Assembly (NCBI GenBank): GCA_009699025.1
Contig: WLOZ01000089.1
Span: forward strand, 1 to 7,111
DNA: 7,111 bases
Origin: Actinomycetota bacterium
Lineage (GTDB): Bacteria > Actinomycetota > Actinomycetes > S36-B12 > CAIYMF01
Direction: 5' to 3'
Positions within the stretch are counted from its first letter, which is position 1; every line of letters starts with the position of its first letter. Made by a program: the position numbers and the translations under genes. Positions 1 to 7,111 of this stretch are shown piece by piece. The notes beneath the pieces were generated by a model that saw only the letters and a program-made list of their open reading frames with translations, was not told the origin of the DNA and made no database searches.

Positions 1-138
1 ACGATGGTGGGGGTCAGCGCCCGCACCGAGCCCGGCGAGAGCGTGTCGTCGGCACGGGCGATCAGGGCGGCCGCGAAACGCGCCTTTCAGGAGTCAGGCA
101 TCGTGATGCCCACCCTGGAGCAGGTTGACGGAGCCTGA
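1..138 (+). CDS. C-terminal fragment of a probable MscS-family mechanosensitive ion channel
   Basis: This reading frame is open from the window edge to a TGA at 136-138, giving 45 residues of a protein whose start lies outside. The visible part is a short beta-like stretch (MVGVSARTEPGE), then a basic amphipathic helix (ARAIRAAAKRAFQESG), then IVMPTLEQ. That layout matches the end of the cytoplasmic alpha/beta domain of MscS channels, where a charged helix is followed by a 'GIxxPxP' type tail. MscS proteins are inner-membrane channels that release solutes on hypo-osmotic shock. The pore and membrane helices are not in the window, so the family call rests on a weak 45-residue resemblance, plus my recollection that related actinobacteria place an MscS gene near the globin. 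That the frame is a real coding end is more certain than the family. Confidence 0.5.
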   Translation, partial: TMVGVSARTEPGESVSSARAIRAAAKRAFQESGIVMPTLEQVDGA

Positions 139-195
139 CAGACCCTGACGGGCGGGCGCGAGCGTTCCCGTGATGCGGCTGACTGCCCCAGCACG

Positions 196-201
196 CACAC
201 T
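196..201 (+). promoter_or_regulatory. weak -10-like element for the SDR gene (leaderless)
   Basis: CACACT ends 6 nt before the ATG at 208. It keeps the A at position 2 and T at position 6 of the TANNNT -10 consensus but lacks the first T. No Shine-Dalgarno sequence lies before the ATG, so a transcript starting at the A of ATG is plausible. No -35 is recognisable. This is the weakest of the five such sites in the window. Confidence 0.3.
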
Positions 202-207
202 AGAGCC

Positions 208-1707
208 ATGCGCGCACTCGTCACAGGGGCCACCGGCTACGTCGGTGGTCGACTCGTTCCTCACCTTCTCACCGCAGGCATGGACGTCGTCGTACTAGCG
301 CGTCACCCCGAGCGCCTGCGCGACCGCGATTGGGTGAGCCGCGTCGACGTGGTGGCTGGCGACGCCAACGACCCCGAGGTGATGGCCAAGGCCCTGGCGG
401 GAGTCGACGTTGCCTACTACCTGATGCACTCGATTGGCACCGAGGACGAGTTCGGCGAGCTCGAACGGGCCACGGCGCACACCTTTGCCACCGCAGCCGC
501 GGCCGCGGGAGTAGGTCGCATCGTGTACCTCGGGGGCCTTGCGCACGAGCAGCGGCTCTCGCGCCACCTCCAGGCCCGCGCCGACGTGGGCGAAATTCTG
601 CTAGCGAGCGGTGTGCCCACGGCCGCGCTCGGAGCAGGCGTCATCATCGGAAGCGGCTCGCTGTCGTTCGAGATGCTGCGCTACCTCACCGAGCGGCTGC
701 CGGCGATGATCACCCCGCGCTGGGTGCGCACCCGCATTCAGCCCATCGGAATTCGCGACGTGCTGCGCTACCTCGTGGGCTGCGCCACGCAGTTGCCGCC
801 CGAGGTCAACCGCTGGTTCGACATTGGCGGCACCGACGTGCTGACGTACCAAGACATGATGCAGCGGTACGCGGCCGTGGCCGGGCTTCCGAGGCGCATC
901 ATTCTGCCGATCAACCTCCTGTCTCCCAAGCTATCGAGCCGCTGGGTGGGACTCGTCACGCCGGTGCCCGCCTCAATCGCGCGGCCACTGGTCGACTCGC
1001 TCAAGATCGAGGTGGTGTGCCATGAGCACGACATCGCCGACTACATCCCCGACCCACCCGAGGGCCTGCTCGGCTTCGAGGCCGCCGTGTCGCTCGCGTT
1101 GCAGCGGGTGCGCGAGGCACACGTCACGACCCGCTGGTCGTCAGCCTCGTACCCCGGAACGCCGAGCGACCCCCTCCCCTCTGACCCCGACTGGGCCGGC
1201 GGCTCGCTCTACACCGACGAGCGCGACGAACCGGTCGATGCGTCCCCGCAGGCGGTGTGGCAGGTTATTGAAGGAATCGGCGGCGAGAACGGCTGGTACT
1301 CGTTCCCGCTCGCGTGGGAGGTGCGCGGCTGGCTTGATCGCGCGGTGGGTGGCGTCGGACTGCGCCGCGGACGCCGCAATCCGCGTGAGCTGATGGTGGG
1401 TGAGCCGGTTGACTTCTGGCGGGTTGAAGAGCGCATTCCGGGGCAGTTGCTGCGCCTGCGTGCCGAGATGAAGATGCCCGGCCTGGCCTGGCTCGAACTC
1501 TCGGTCGACCTCGACGACACGGGGCGCACCGTGTACCACCAGCGCGCGATCTACCACCCCAAGGGACTGCTCGGCCACGCGTACTGGTTCTCGGTGCTGC
1601 CGTTTCACGGCATCGTGTTCGGCTCGATGGTGACTAACATCACCGCAGCCGCGCGCGCCGCCGATGCCAGTGCTGCCATCGCGGGCACCGGCACTGCCAG
1701 CGCCTAG
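208..1707 (+). CDS. SDR/NmrA-like NAD(P)-binding protein with C-terminal DUF2867-like domain
   Basis: The 499-aa product starts with an extended-SDR/NmrA-type Rossmann fold. The dinucleotide loop TGATGYVGG is at residues 6-14, an acidic turn GDAND is at about 51-55, and YYLMHSIG at 70-77 and RIVYLGGLA at 104-112 complete the nucleotide-binding strands. The Rossmann part runs to about residue 300. Residues 335-480 match the DUF2867 pattern: GGENGWYSFPLAWEVRGWLD (358-377), GGVGLRRGRR (381-390), VDFWRVEE (401-408) and YHPKGLLGHAYWFSVLPFHGIVF (449-471). This two-domain form is common in actinobacteria and resembles E. coli YbjT. Its substrate is not established; it may be an oxidoreductase or a nucleotide sensor. 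The ATG at 208 is chosen because the Rossmann strand begins at residue 2. No Shine-Dalgarno is visible. The stop codon at 1705-1707 lies only 10 nt before the globin start. Confidence 0.9.
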   Translation: MRALVTGATGYVGGRLVPHLLTAGMDVVVLARHPERLRDRDWVSRVDVVAGDANDPEVMAKALAGVDVAYYLMHSIGTEDEFGELERATAHTFATAAAAAGVGRIVYLGGLAHEQRLSRHLQARADVGEILLASGVPTAALGAGVIIGSGSLSFEMLRYLTERLPAMITPRWVRTRIQPIGIRDVLRYLVGCATQLPPEVNRWFDIGGTDVLTYQDMMQRYAAVAGLPRRIILPINLLSPKLSSRWVGLVTPVPASIARPLVDSLKIEVVCHEHDIADYIPDPPEGLLGFEAAVSLALQRVREAHVTTRWSSASYPGTPSDPLPSDPDWAGGSLYTDERDEPVDASPQAVWQVIEGIGGENGWYSFPLAWEVRGWLDRAVGGVGLRRGRRNPRELMVGEPVDFWRVEERIPGQLLRLRAEMKMPGLAWLELSVDLDDTGRTVYHQRAIYHPKGLLGHAYWFSVLPFHGIVFGSMVTNITAAARAADASAAIAGTGTASA

Positions 1708-1710
1708 GGT
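1705..1710 (+). promoter_or_regulatory. -10 element of a leaderless promoter for glbO, overlapping the SDR stop codon
   Basis: TAGGGT fits TANNNT and ends 7 nt before the GTG at 1718, the spacing expected when transcription starts at the first base of the start codon. Its first three bases are the TAG stop codon of the preceding gene. No Shine-Dalgarno is present between it and the GTG. No convincing -35 is seen. Confidence 0.55.
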
Positions 1711-1717
1711 TGTCACC

Positions 1718-2161
1718 GTGACCGACTCCACCATGCCCACCTCCGAGCCCACGTTCTACGAACTCGTCGGAGGGTCGCCCTTCTTCGAGCGACTCACCGC
1801 CGAGTTCTACCGCGGGGTGGCCGACGACCCCGAGCTGCGTGCGCTCTACCCCGACGACGAGCTCGGCCCGGCCGAGGTGCGCCTGCGCATGTTTCTCGAG
1901 CAGTACTGGGGCGGTCCCACCACCTACTCTGACGAGCGCGGGCATCCGCGACTTCGCATGCGCCACGCCCCCTACCCGATCGACCTCGACATGCGCGATC
2001 GCTGGCTGCGGCACATGGAGGCCGCGCTGGTGGCGCAGGACATTCCGCGCGAGCTGGCCGAGGAGATGTGGCGGTACTTCACGATGGCAGCCATCTCGAT
2101 GGTGAACGTCTCCGAGGGAGACCCCGTCGAGGAGGCTTTCGGCCAGGGGGGCGGCGGCTGA
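1718..2161 (+). CDS. glbO: group II truncated haemoglobin (trHbO)
   Basis: This is a small haem protein of the 2-on-2 globin fold, cytosolic, which binds O2 and is linked in the family to O2/NO and peroxide chemistry. The 147-aa product closely follows M. tuberculosis GlbO, with a constant 8-residue offset: FYELVGG near the N-terminus, YPDDEL, RLRMFLEQYWGGP, YSDERGHPRLRMRHAPY and DRWLRHM. Family-defining residues are all present: Tyr B10 (Y31), Tyr CD1 (Y44), proximal His F8 (H83) and Trp G8 (W96). Length is normal for group II; the C-terminus adds a short Gly-rich tail (GQGGGG). I chose GTG at 1718 because a TAGGGT -10 ends 7 nt upstream. ATG at 1733 would remove five residues and is possible. 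An ATG at 1664 would overlap the SDR gene and add residues foreign to the family. The gene is convergent with the - strand gene that ends at 2203. Confidence 0.95.
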   Translation: MTDSTMPTSEPTFYELVGGSPFFERLTAEFYRGVADDPELRALYPDDELGPAEVRLRMFLEQYWGGPTTYSDERGHPRLRMRHAPYPIDLDMRDRWLRHMEAALVAQDIPRELAEEMWRYFTMAAISMVNVSEGDPVEEAFGQGGGG

Positions 2162-2202
2162 GGTCGACCCCGCTCGCCCGACCACGTCGAAGGTCAGTGC
2201 CA

Positions 2203-2874
2203 CTACCGGCGCAGCACGGCCAGGCTGAGGTTCGGTGGAAGTCCGCTCGTGCGCACGAAGGTCATGCCGCCCGGAGCGGCGAAGCGCTTCCAGCCCTCGC
2301 AGGTTGATGTGCCGACCTGAAGTCCGTCGTGCGGCATGAACCCGAGCAGTGACGCCGCATGCAGGCTGGCCAAAGGCAGACCACCCCAACCCGGTCGCGA
2401 CCACACGTCGCGCGCCAGCGTCTCCAAGTCGGACGGCGACGAGGTGCCCGACCGCTCGGCCTTCACCCGGAATTCCTCAACGCCGGCGGCAACGATGGGG
2501 CGCACATCGCCGGCAATTCCTCGCTCTGCAGGAAGCCATGGGCCGCGAGGGGGTAGCACGGCGAGTGCCGCAACCGCGCCCATCTCATCGGGCACATGGA
2601 ACGAACGCGAGACTCCCCACCTGATCGACGAGACCTCGCCCAAGACATCGCGTAAGCGCCCGGCACTCACCACGCGGTCGAGCGGCTCACTGTGGTCACC
2701 GTCGAGCGGAACGGCGATGAACGCGAGGCAGTCGAGGGGTGGCACCCCGTACACGCCGAGAGAACCACCGGAAACCTGAACACGCACGCACGTTCGCTCG
2801 TCCCACAGCATGAGCCGCCGCAGGAAGGCCGCAAGATAGGCGGCCTCGTCGTGGCGGAGGCTTAGCTGGGTCAT
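2203..2874 (-). CDS. conserved-looking protein of unknown function, possible Rv2474c-type
   Basis: This 223-aa soluble protein is not one whose function I recognise. It has no signal peptide, no membrane segment and no nucleotide-binding motif. Visible features are an N-terminal helix rich in Leu/Ala (AAYLAAFLRRLMLWDE, 11-26), a strand-like stretch VRVQVSGGSLGVYGVPPLDCLAFIAVPL (30-57), VVSAGRLRDVLGE (68-80), ARDVWSRPGWGGLPLASLHAASLLGF (154-179), and a C-terminus ending in LSLAVLRR. These remind me of a family of uncharacterised actinobacterial proteins. Position, strand and length also resemble M. tuberculosis Rv2474c, recalled as about 217 aa and next to a thioesterase gene. ATG at 2874 is preferred because GAGAAT ends 7 nt upstream; ATGs at 2898 and 2904 in the same frame would add 8 or 10 residues and run into a 14-bp palindrome. 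It lies downstream of the thioesterase gene with a 67-nt gap, so it may be both co-transcribed and independently initiated. Confidence 0.8.
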   Translation of the reverse strand: MTQLSLRHDEAAYLAAFLRRLMLWDERTCVRVQVSGGSLGVYGVPPLDCLAFIAVPLDGDHSEPLDRVVSAGRLRDVLGEVSSIRWGVSRSFHVPDEMGAVAALAVLPPRGPWLPAERGIAGDVRPIVAAGVEEFRVKAERSGTSSPSDLETLARDVWSRPGWGGLPLASLHAASLLGFMPHDGLQVGTSTCEGWKRFAAPGGMTFVRTSGLPPNLSLAVLRR

Positions 2875-2881
2875 AGTCGCT

Positions 2882-2887
2882 ATTCTC
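2882..2887 (-). promoter_or_regulatory. -10-like element for the unknown 223-aa gene
   Basis: Read on the - strand, GAGAAT ends 7 nt before the ATG at 2874. It has the A at position 2 and T at position 6 of the -10 consensus but G in place of the first T. It fits the leaderless pattern seen at other genes here and supports 2874 as the start. Confidence 0.4.
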
Positions 2888-2890
2888 GCC

Positions 2891-2904
2891 GTGACCATGG
2901 TCAC
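2891..2904. promoter_or_regulatory. perfect 14-bp palindrome, candidate operator
   Basis: GTGACCATGGTCAC is its own reverse complement over all 14 bases, with no spacer. It lies 3 bp upstream of the GAGAAT -10-like hexamer, in the spacer region of the proposed promoter for the unknown 223-aa gene. That is where a dimeric repressor would block RNA polymerase. The alternative in-frame start codons at 2898 and 2904 fall inside it, so it could also encode MTMVT if a longer protein were made. Confidence 0.4.
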
Positions 2905-2941
2905 ACCGCCACTCGCGAATGAGCGGCGGCGCCTGGGAAAC

Positions 2942-3366
2942 CTAGGAGGCCTCGGCCCGCGACTCGAGCGCGACCCTCCACTCAGCGGGAATCGGCGCGC
3001 TGCGGCCAGAGGCAGGATCGATGCACACCATCACCGAACGGGCGCGCACCACGTCATGTCCGTCGGGAACCCTCCCGACGTGGATGACCGTGAACGAGGT
3101 CGTTCCGACGCGCTCGACGCTGGTGTCGAAGGTGATGAGCCTGTCGGTGAGAAGCACCTGCCGCAGGTAGTCGATCTCGACCCGGGCGATGACCTGGCTG
3201 AAGCCCTCGGCGCCCACTGCCGTGGGTCCGATTCCGGCTTCACCGGCGAGGCCCATGGCGAAGACGACCCGGGCCTCCTGCACCATCTCGGCCATCCGCA
3301 CGTTATTGACGTGGCCCATGAGGTCGAGGTCGGCCCACCGCAGGGCGATCTCAAGTCGGTGGGTCA

Positions 3367-3367
<1 letters not shown>
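2942..3367 (-). CDS. acyl-CoA thioesterase, 4HBT-type hotdog fold
   Basis: The 141-aa product is a single hotdog domain of normal length for the 4-hydroxybenzoyl-CoA thioesterase (4HBT) group, which hydrolyses acyl-CoA to free acid and CoA in the cytosol. The N-terminal signature LRWADLDLMGHVNNVRMAEM (9-28) contains the expected D-x-D-x-x-G-H-V-N-N; D15 corresponds to the catalytic Asp of Pseudomonas 4HBT, and GHVNN precedes the long central helix. The later strands VIARVEIDYLRQVLLTDRLITFDTSVERVGTTSF are also typical of the family. The physiological acyl-CoA cannot be read from the sequence. The start ATG (3367-3365) shares its A with the ettA stop as TGATG, and no Shine-Dalgarno precedes it. 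Translation probably depends on ribosomes finishing ettA. The M. tuberculosis counterpart by position is Rv2475c. Confidence 0.92.
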
Positions 3368-5064
<1,697 letters not shown>

Positions 5065-5071
5065 GCGCTGA

Positions 5072-5077
5072 ATCCTA
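5072..5077 (-). promoter_or_regulatory. -10 element of a leaderless ettA promoter
   Basis: Read on the - strand, TAGGAT fits TANNNT and ends exactly 7 nt before the ettA ATG at 5064, with no Shine-Dalgarno between. This predicts a transcript starting at the A of the start codon. No clear -35 is visible. Confidence 0.6.
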
Positions 5078-5091
5078 GTGCGACGGGGGCA

Positions 5092-5105
5092 TCGCGGATT
5101 CGCGA
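5092..5105. promoter_or_regulatory. inverted repeat at the centre of the ettA/amidohydrolase divergent promoter
   Basis: TCGCG-GATT-CGCGA is a perfect 5-bp inverted repeat with a 4-nt spacer. Its centre (5098.5) is one base from the midpoint between the two start codons (5064 and 5135), and it overlaps where the -35 regions of both promoters should lie. One bound dimer could therefore affect both genes. In GC-rich DNA such a short repeat may also arise by chance. Confidence 0.3.
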
Positions 5106-5122
5106 GTGTAGGGGCGTCCCGC

Positions 5123-5128
5123 TAGCGT
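5123..5128 (+). promoter_or_regulatory. -10 element of a leaderless promoter for the amidohydrolase
   Basis: TAGCGT fits TANNNT and ends 6 nt before the ATG at 5135, and no Shine-Dalgarno is present. A weak TTCGCG at 5099-5104 is 18 nt upstream at -35 spacing and lies inside the inverted repeat. Confidence 0.5.
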
Positions 5129-5134
5129 CGGCCC

Positions 5135-6772
5135 ATGCTCGATGTGCTGTACCGCAACGGCCGCTTCTGGACCGGCGACCCCGAGCGCCCGACAGCGACC
5201 GCGGTCGGGGTCATAGGCGGGATGATCGTGGGCCTCGACCACGACGTGCTGGGGCTGAAGTCCGCGCGCGTGCACGACCTAGGTGGTGCACCGGTGGTGC
5301 CGGGCTTCCACGACGCCCACTTTCACCTCAGCGCGGTGGGGCAGCACCTGAGGCGCTGCGACGTATCCCCCGCCTCGGTGAGCACGCTCGACGACCTCTA
5401 CGCCGCTCTCGGCAGGTTCGCCGATGCGCTGGCACCGGGCGCCTGGGTTGTTGCCGAGGGCTACGAAGACGACAAGCTCGGGGCCATGCCCGACCGGCAC
5501 TCGCTCGACCGAGTGACCGGCGGCCGCCCGGCGTGGGTGGTGCACGCCTCGCACCACGCCGGGGTTGCCAATACCGAAGCGCTGCGACGCATGGGCTTCA
5601 CCGACCTTCGCGAGGTGCCCGACGTGGTGCACGGAGTTGTGCAGCGCGACCACGACGGTGCGGCCACGGGCTACTTTGCGGAGGCCGCCACCGCCCTGGT
5701 GAACGTAGTACTGCGCCCCGAGCCCACCGACGAATTCGTCGCCGCTATCGCGGCAGGCTCGGCCTACGCCCTGTCGATGGGTCTCACGAGCGTGACCGAG
5801 CCGGGCATCAGCGGAATGCTCACGGGCAATGGCCCGCACGACCTCGCTGACTTCCAGCGGGCTCGCGATCTCGGGCTGCTGGGCGTGCGTACCACCGTGA
5901 TGCCCGAGGTGGCGGCGCTGCACGCGCTCGACATCTCCCTCGGAACCTCGGCCGACGACCTTGGGCTTGATCTCGGCTTGCGCACCGGACTCGGCGACGA
6001 CCGGCTACGTGTGGGAGGCGTGAAGATGTTCGCCGACGGAGCCTTCACCGCCCGCACCGCGGCCGTACACCACTGCTACCTCGAATCTGTCGGCGGCGGC
6101 GACGGCGTGCTACTGACCGACCCCGACACACTGCGGGCGAACATGGTCGCGGCCCACCGCGCCGGCTGGCAGGTCTGCACGCACGCCATCGGAGACCGCG
6201 GGGTAGACCGGGTGCTCGACGCGCTTGAGGAGGCGCAGTCGCGCCACCCCCGTACTGACGCTCGACATCGCATCGAGCACTGCGGACTCGTGAGCCAGGC
6301 ACAGGTGAAGCGAATCGCGGCCCTGGGCGTCATTCCGGTGCCGCAGGGGCGATTCATTAGCGAGTTCGGCGACAACTACGTTCGGGTGCTCGGCGACGAG
6401 CGAGCCGAGCGGGTGTTCGCCCAGGCGTCGTTCCTCCGTGCGGGCATCGAGCTGCCGGGCAGTTCGGACTGCCCGGTGGTGGGGGGCGAGCCGCTGAAGG
6501 GACTGCAGGCACTGGTGACTCGCACCACCCCCAGCGGGCGGGTTCTCGGGGCCGACGAGCGCATCACCGCGGCGCAGGCGCTGCGCGCCTTTACCTATGG
6601 CTCTGCGTTCGCCGACCATCAGGAGGGTCGCAAGGGATCGCTCACCCGCGGGCGACTGGCGGACATGGTGGTGCTGTCGGACAACCCACTCGCGGTCGAC
6701 CCGTCGGCCATCGGCTCCATCGACGTGATCGCCACGATCGTGGGCGGCGACGTGGCGTTCGGGGAGGTGTGA
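5135..6772 (+). CDS. metal-dependent amidohydrolase, Amidohydrolase_3 (YtcJ/NfdA-like) family
   Basis: The 545-aa product has the full layout of this family: a small N-terminal beta domain (LYRNGRFWTGD, then a composite strand up to residue 55), a TIM-barrel with the metal site, and a return to the beta domain at the end (RLADMVVLSDNPL, 507-519). Metal ligand positions are intact: HxH at H62/H64 in GFHDAHFHL, K297 in VKMFADGAF as the likely carboxylated bridging lysine, H350 in CTHAIGD, H382 in RIEHCG, and the catalytic D445 in GSSDCPV. Family members include N-substituted formamide deformylase, but most have no known substrate, so the reaction here is only 'hydrolysis of an amide or related C-N bond'. 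Length is normal and there is no signal peptide, so it is likely cytosolic. It is divergent from ettA and is followed after one base by a serine hydrolase gene. Confidence 0.9.
   Translation: MLDVLYRNGRFWTGDPERPTATAVGVIGGMIVGLDHDVLGLKSARVHDLGGAPVVPGFHDAHFHLSAVGQHLRRCDVSPASVSTLDDLYAALGRFADALAPGAWVVAEGYEDDKLGAMPDRHSLDRVTGGRPAWVVHASHHAGVANTEALRRMGFTDLREVPDVVHGVVQRDHDGAATGYFAEAATALVNVVLRPEPTDEFVAAIAAGSAYALSMGLTSVTEPGISGMLTGNGPHDLADFQRARDLGLLGVRTTVMPEVAALHALDISLGTSADDLGLDLGLRTGLGDDRLRVGGVKMFADGAFTARTAAVHHCYLESVGGGDGVLLTDPDTLRANMVAAHRAGWQVCTHAIGDRGVDRVLDALEEAQSRHPRTDARHRIEHCGLVSQAQVKRIAALGVIPVPQGRFISEFGDNYVRVLGDERAERVFAQASFLRAGIELPGSSDCPVVGGEPLKGLQALVTRTTPSGRVLGADERITAAQALRAFTYGSAFADHQEGRKGSLTRGRLADMVVLSDNPLAVDPSAIGSIDVIATIVGGDVAFGEV
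6761..6767 (+). promoter_or_regulatory. strong Shine-Dalgarno for the serine hydrolase
   Basis: GGGGAGG lies within the last codons of the amidohydrolase gene, 6 nt before the GTG at 6774. It fixes that start and indicates translation from a shared transcript, in contrast with the leaderless starts elsewhere in the window. Confidence 0.7.
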
Positions 6773-6773
6773 G

Positions 6774-7111
6774 GTGATCCACGACGACCGGCCGACCCTC
6801 GACAACTGGCTGGAGCCGCCGCACCTGCACTGGTCGCTTCGCCATGCCCGTGAGCTGATTCCGACCGCCCTCGTCCGCCGCGGCGAGTCCATTCGTGCCC
6901 TGAGAGACGACCCTGACGACGGCCTGCTCGACCTTGAGTTCGTAGGCCATCAGGGGCGGCGCTCGATCGGGACGTGGCTCCAGACCACGGAGGTCGACTC
7001 GCTCACCGTGCTGAGAGGCGAGTCTGTGGTGCTCGAGTGGCGAGCCCCCGACGTGCGCGCCGACGACGTGCACCTGCTGTTCAGCGTGACGAAGTCGATC
7101 ACCTCACTGCT
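6774..7111 (+). CDS. serine hydrolase of the beta-lactamase (class C / NylB-like) fold, N-terminal part
   Basis: The frame from GTG at 6774 stays open for 112 codons to the window edge, so the C-terminal majority of the protein is missing. The start follows the amidohydrolase TGA (6770-6772) by one base and has a strong Shine-Dalgarno. The N-terminus TLDNWLEPPHLHWSLRHARELIPTALVRRG resembles the lead-in of beta-lactamase-related serine hydrolases such as 6-aminohexanoate-dimer hydrolase relatives. The catalytic SxxK motif is present as SVTK (S104 to K107) in LLFSVTKSITSLL, with S104 the expected nucleophile and K107 the general base. The later YxN and C-terminal motifs lie beyond the window, so esterase, amidase and peptidase activities cannot be told apart. 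No signal peptide is seen, which argues for a cytosolic enzyme and against a secreted antibiotic beta-lactamase. Confidence 0.82.
   Translation, partial: MIHDDRPTLDNWLEPPHLHWSLRHARELIPTALVRRGESIRALRDDPDDGLLDLEFVGHQGRRSIGTWLQTTEVDSLTVLRGESVVLEWRAPDVRADDVHLLFSVTKSITSL

Noticed and set aside
148..171. Possible hairpin (ACGGG with CCCGT, 14-nt loop) after the gene fragment at the left edge, as a terminator.
   Set aside because: The stem is only 5 bp with a large loop and no T-run follows. It is too weak to call in GC-rich DNA.
330..1025. A 231-codon + strand frame overlapping the SDR gene, with a very Arg/Ala/Gly-rich product.
   Set aside because: It is a shifted frame within a gene whose domains are clear. 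The composition is typical of frameshifted GC-rich coding DNA.
1664..1717. Extended glbO start at ATG 1664, adding 18 residues.
   Set aside because: It overlaps the SDR gene by 44 nt, adds Pro/Ala-rich residues absent from GlbO, and the GTG at 1718 has a well-placed -10 box.
2162..2183. Possible shared terminator between the convergent glbO and unknown genes (GGTCG with CGACC).
   Set aside because: A 5-bp stem with a 12-nt loop and no T-tract on either strand is weak. The position between convergent genes is suitable, but the structure is not convincing.
1141..2404. Antisense frames of 203 and 254 codons opposite the SDR and glbO genes.
   Set aside because: They oppose well-supported genes, and the products show no domain or motif and are rich in Gly/Arg/His/Val, as expected for shadow frames.

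Overview
The window is GC-rich, densely packed bacterial DNA. It carries five complete genes of recognisable family, one complete gene of unknown function, and two genes cut by the window edges. Organism: a high-GC actinobacterium, possibly a member of Microbacteriaceae. The evidence is the base composition, an M. tuberculosis-type group II truncated haemoglobin, and repeated promoter motifs placed 6-7 nt before start codons (leaderless-mRNA architecture). The phylum is fairly secure; the family is a guess.

Layout. The left edge (1-138, +) holds the last 45 codons of a gene that resembles the C-terminus of an MscS-type mechanosensitive channel. Next on + is a 499-aa NAD(P)-binding SDR/NmrA-like protein with a C-terminal DUF2867-like domain (208-1707), followed almost directly by glbO, a truncated haemoglobin (1718-2161). 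Facing these on the - strand is a run transcribed right to left: ettA (5064-3367), an acyl-CoA thioesterase whose start overlaps the ettA stop (3367-2942), and an uncharacterised 223-aa protein (2874-2203). A compact 70-bp divergent promoter region separates ettA from the right-hand + strand pair, an Amidohydrolase_3-type hydrolase (5135-6772) and a truncated beta-lactamase-fold serine hydrolase (6774 to the edge).

How the genes fit together. The glbO / unknown / thioesterase / ettA block matches, from memory, the order and orientation of M. tuberculosis Rv2470, Rv2474c, Rv2475c and Rv2477c. It therefore looks like an old actinobacterial core neighbourhood, not an accessory island. GlbO handles O2/NO chemistry, EttA gates translation according to energy state, and the thioesterase is probably translated by coupling to EttA. 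The right-hand pair looks like a small hydrolase operon acting on unknown amide- or ester-type substrates.

Regulation. Five start codons have a -10-like hexamer ending 6-7 nt upstream and no Shine-Dalgarno sequence. The serine hydrolase instead has a strong GGGGAGG inside the end of the gene before it. Two short inverted repeats sit at promoters and are operator candidates. I found no mobile elements, CRISPR arrays, RNA genes or defence systems. The window reads as ordinary chromosome, and the points of interest are regulatory layout and one conserved gene of unknown function.
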